Assembly: GCA_030674155.1 (NCBI GenBank)
Contig: CM060337.1
Coordinates: forward strand, 45,745,766-45,809,765
DNA from: Stramonita haemastoma
Taxonomy: Eukaryota; Mollusca; Gastropoda; Neogastropoda; Muricidae
Reading direction: 5' to 3'
DNA: 64,000 nucleotides
Part shown: positions 63,067 to 64,000 of the stretch, one piece after another
Layout: every line of letters begins with the position of its first letter
Position numbering within the stretch: position 1 is the first letter of the stretch
The notes under the pieces: generated by a model
The model's input: the letters and a program-made list of their open reading frames with translations, nothing else
The model's database searches: none
Told to the model about the DNA's origin: nothing
Program-made: the position numbers and the translations under genes

Positions 63067-63785
63067 GCTTACAATGGCGATGACTCCCAGCATTGCCATC
63101 CAGCGTTTCGAGACTGGACATAGGTCTCCAGTCAAAGTCTGTCCAGCGATAGGGGGTAAACTGGGCCGCTAAGCGATGCAACCGGCCTCTGAAAGTACAA
63201 ATATAATAATAATAATACATGGAATTTATATAGCGTTATATCTTGTAAAAACATATCAAAGCAAATATGCTACCTGACAGTTAACTGACCTCCGAAAAGT
63301 ACAAATATTATGCTACCTCAACCTGACTGTTCATTTCTTTGAACAATTCTTTCTGAAAAAAATTTACCTACCACAATTTTCTATATGGCTTTAACACCAG
63401 ATTGATGCGTTTCGCTTAAAACTGGGATGAACCAAAACTAAAACAGCCTAAACCATAAAATCTGTTTAGTGCGCGTTGTCCAAGGGAGGGAGAAAGGGAG
63501 GGTGGGAGAGACAGAGAGGGAGGGAGGGAGGGGAGAGAGAGAGACACACACACACACACACAGACACAGAGAGACACAGAAAGAGAGAGGAAAGTGTGAA
63601 TGAGTATAATGCTCAATGTTGCTGTATAATATGGTGTGAACAAGGCGCTGTTTGTTGCTCACTGACTTGTAAGTGTGTATGTTCCACATGCCCCTCCAGT
63701 GGTAGGGCTTCATCAGCAGGTAGTTCAGGGTCTTCATGCCCAGGTAGATCCCCAGCCCATTGCACACCACAGCATCCATGATCCA
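58908..63785 (-). CDS. PTDSS2: PTDSS2, phosphatidylserine synthase 2 (C-terminal five exons; N-terminus beyond window)
   Basis: Membrane enzyme of the ER and mitochondria-associated membrane that exchanges the ethanolamine of phosphatidylethanolamine for serine. The exons give, in order, [86 protein letters not shown] and [16 protein letters not shown], each matching the PSS family; CNGLGIY and FTPYSW-type motifs favour PTDSS2 over PTDSS1. Hydrophobic segments correspond to the family's membrane helices. The C-terminal tail is Asn/Ser-rich and lineage-specific. Splice phases agree only if single bases are restored in exons P2, P3 and P4. Tandem neighbour of SETDB1 on the same strand. Confidence 0.95.
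58920..58985. repeat. (GCT/GTT)n coding microsatellite
   Basis: Trinucleotide repeat within the PTDSS2 last exon. It codes for alternating Ser and Asn. Confidence 0.95.
59265..59350 (+). repeat. Repeat H fragment
   Basis: CCTTAATGGTGGGTCAAAAA and AAAATCTCACCACCGGTGA correspond to blocks of the 44008 element in opposite orientation. Confidence 0.6.
59546..59863 (-). mobile_element. MITE F copy 3, piggyBac-type (TTAA)
   Basis: TTAA at 59542-59545 and 59864-59867. Reverse orientation. AAGCTCTATCAGGCTAGAGG and ATCCCAAACCGGGATTTGCC match copies at 23710 and 26087. Confidence 0.82.
59900..60116 (-). CDS. PTDSS2: PTDSS2 exon P4
   Basis: Acceptor TTTCAG, donor GTGAGT. Reads [20 protein letters not shown] then [17 protein letters not shown]. 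After restoring one base at about 60005 and one in the GGG run at 59970-59972 (plus strand) it continues [10 protein letters not shown]...[15 protein letters not shown]. Two membrane helices. Confidence 0.93.
60146..60415 (+). mobile_element. SINE B, internally shortened
   Basis: GGGATAGCTCAGTGGTCAGA head, then GGTAACCATTGGATGGGTGA (5S-like, part missing), and a full tail (ACACAGGTTATGGGACACC). Confidence 0.9.
60645..60935 (+). mobile_element. SINE A, head truncated
   Basis: CAAGTTCAAATCTTGTCCC, TTTGGATGAGACTGTAAACC, TTATTCCATTATCCTCCAAA. Confidence 0.9.
60990..61480. repeat. Polypyrimidine tract, (CT)n and C-runs
   Basis: About 490 bases almost purely C and T on the plus strand. Long Pro/Ser/Leu and Arg/Glu/Gly frames across it are compositional artefacts. 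Confidence 0.97.
61612..61655 (-). repeat. Duplicated end and 5' splice site of PTDSS2 exon P3
   Basis: CCCTTACGGATCATCCAGGT then ACTGGAAGGTCTCCCTCATG on the plus strand is an exact copy of 61755-61793, including the GTAAGG donor. Confidence 0.95.
61760..61904 (-). CDS. PTDSS2: PTDSS2 exon P3
   Basis: Acceptor TTTCAG, donor GTAAGG. Reads [19 protein letters not shown] and, after restoring one base in the GGGGG run at 61849-61853 (plus strand), [20 protein letters not shown] then [10 protein letters not shown]. Matches [23 protein letters not shown] of human PTDSS2. Confidence 0.96.
61948..62110 (+). mobile_element. SINE A, 3' half
   Basis: CCATCTTGCGCACACGTTAA to CCATTATCCTCAATATAAAA. Confidence 0.88.
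62815..63062. repeat. C-runs and (CA)n microsatellite
   Basis: Alternating poly-C and CA tracts ending ten bases before the P2 donor. Confidence 0.95.
63073..63188 (-). CDS. PTDSS2: PTDSS2 exon P2
   Basis: Acceptor TTTCAG, donor GTAAGC. Reads [20 protein letters not shown] then RPMSSL, and in another frame [12 protein letters not shown], matching KRIAFQFTPYSW...SSLRRWLAVCGIIL of human. An indel lies near 63104-63109. Confidence 0.94.
63205..63265 (+). repeat. (AAT)n SINE-like tail
   Basis: TACATGGAATTTATATAGCG then TTATATCTTGTAAAAA, shared with 15040-15095 in reverse. Confidence 0.65.
63480..63592. repeat. (GA)n / (CA)n simple repeat
   Basis: GGGAGGGAGG, GAGAGA and CACACA patches beside exon P1. 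Confidence 0.93.
63667..63785 (-). CDS. PTDSS2: PTDSS2 exon P1 (first seen in window)
   Basis: Acceptor TTGCAG, donor GTCAGT. Reads [40 protein letters not shown], matching [20 protein letters not shown] and PYKWQGLWNIPTYKGK of human PTDSS2. Clean frame; earlier exons lie beyond 64000. Confidence 0.97.
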
Positions 63786-63978
63786 CTGCAACAAAAAGAA
63801 GAACAGTGTATGACATGTATCCATGCATGCTTACGACTGGGCAAAAACAGTTGGATTCGCAAAAATCTTACCATTGGTCAACCTCTGAGCTCTAGTTGAA
63901 AGAAAAAAACAACATATAGAACTTCAAAAAAAAAAAAAAAAAAAATCAGACAGGAGGGTAGGGGGGGGGGGAAGGAGA

Positions 63979-64000
63979 GAGGACAAGCCTAGTGGTTAAA
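63979..64000 (+). mobile_element. SINE A head at the window edge
   Basis: GGACAAGCCTAGTGGTTAAA resembles the family A head; the rest lies outside. Confidence 0.5.

Overview
This is eukaryotic, intron-rich and very repeat-rich DNA. It looks like a mollusc, possibly a gastropod. The basis for that is large introns full of (CA)n, (GA)n and (CTA)n tracts, several tRNA-derived SINE families, an RTE-type LINE and protein exons closest in style to invertebrate SETDB1. The species assignment is inference from memory; no search was possible.

Two genes were recognised, both on the minus strand. (1) SETDB1, a histone H3K9 methyltransferase (stop at 1131, start codon at 37403). Twenty-nine coding exons can be traced, encoding roughly 1,240 residues in the order N-terminal region, three Tudor domains, a linker, MBD, pre-SET, a SET domain split by an acidic insert, and post-SET. 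A probable non-coding first exon and promoter lie at about 41839-41885. (2) PTDSS2, phosphatidylserine synthase 2. Its last five exons occupy 58908-63785 and the N-terminal part lies beyond the right edge. The interval 44360-58907 has no recognisable gene and probably includes the PTDSS2 3' UTR.

An apparently intact RTE-type LINE (38056-41291; one 1,027-residue endonuclease/reverse-transcriptase ORF; 11-bp target duplication) sits antisense in the probable first intron of SETDB1. Other mobile DNA includes about 25 copies or fragments of one tRNA-derived SINE family (A), seven of a chimeric tRNA/5S-rRNA SINE (B), two of a family with a complete tRNA-like head (C) and four of a further tRNA-derived family (D). 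There are also TA-flanked, mariner-type MITEs, one inserted into an older copy of itself, and TTAA-flanked, piggyBac-type MITEs.

The most unusual pattern is that many SETDB1 exon edges are themselves tandemly repeated. Minisatellites in the introns carry copies of the exon start with its 3' splice site (exons 8, 9, 13, 16, 19, 21, 23, 24) or the exon end with its 5' splice site (exons 6, 14). One PTDSS2 exon shows the same. Some arrays hold seven to eleven copies, so the locus carries serial decoy splice sites.

A second pattern is that otherwise well-conserved exons of both genes carry single-base shifts, nearly all in short homopolymers. Because both genes show it, uncorrected long-read indels are more likely than two pseudogenes. 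The predicted proteins should be read with that in mind.
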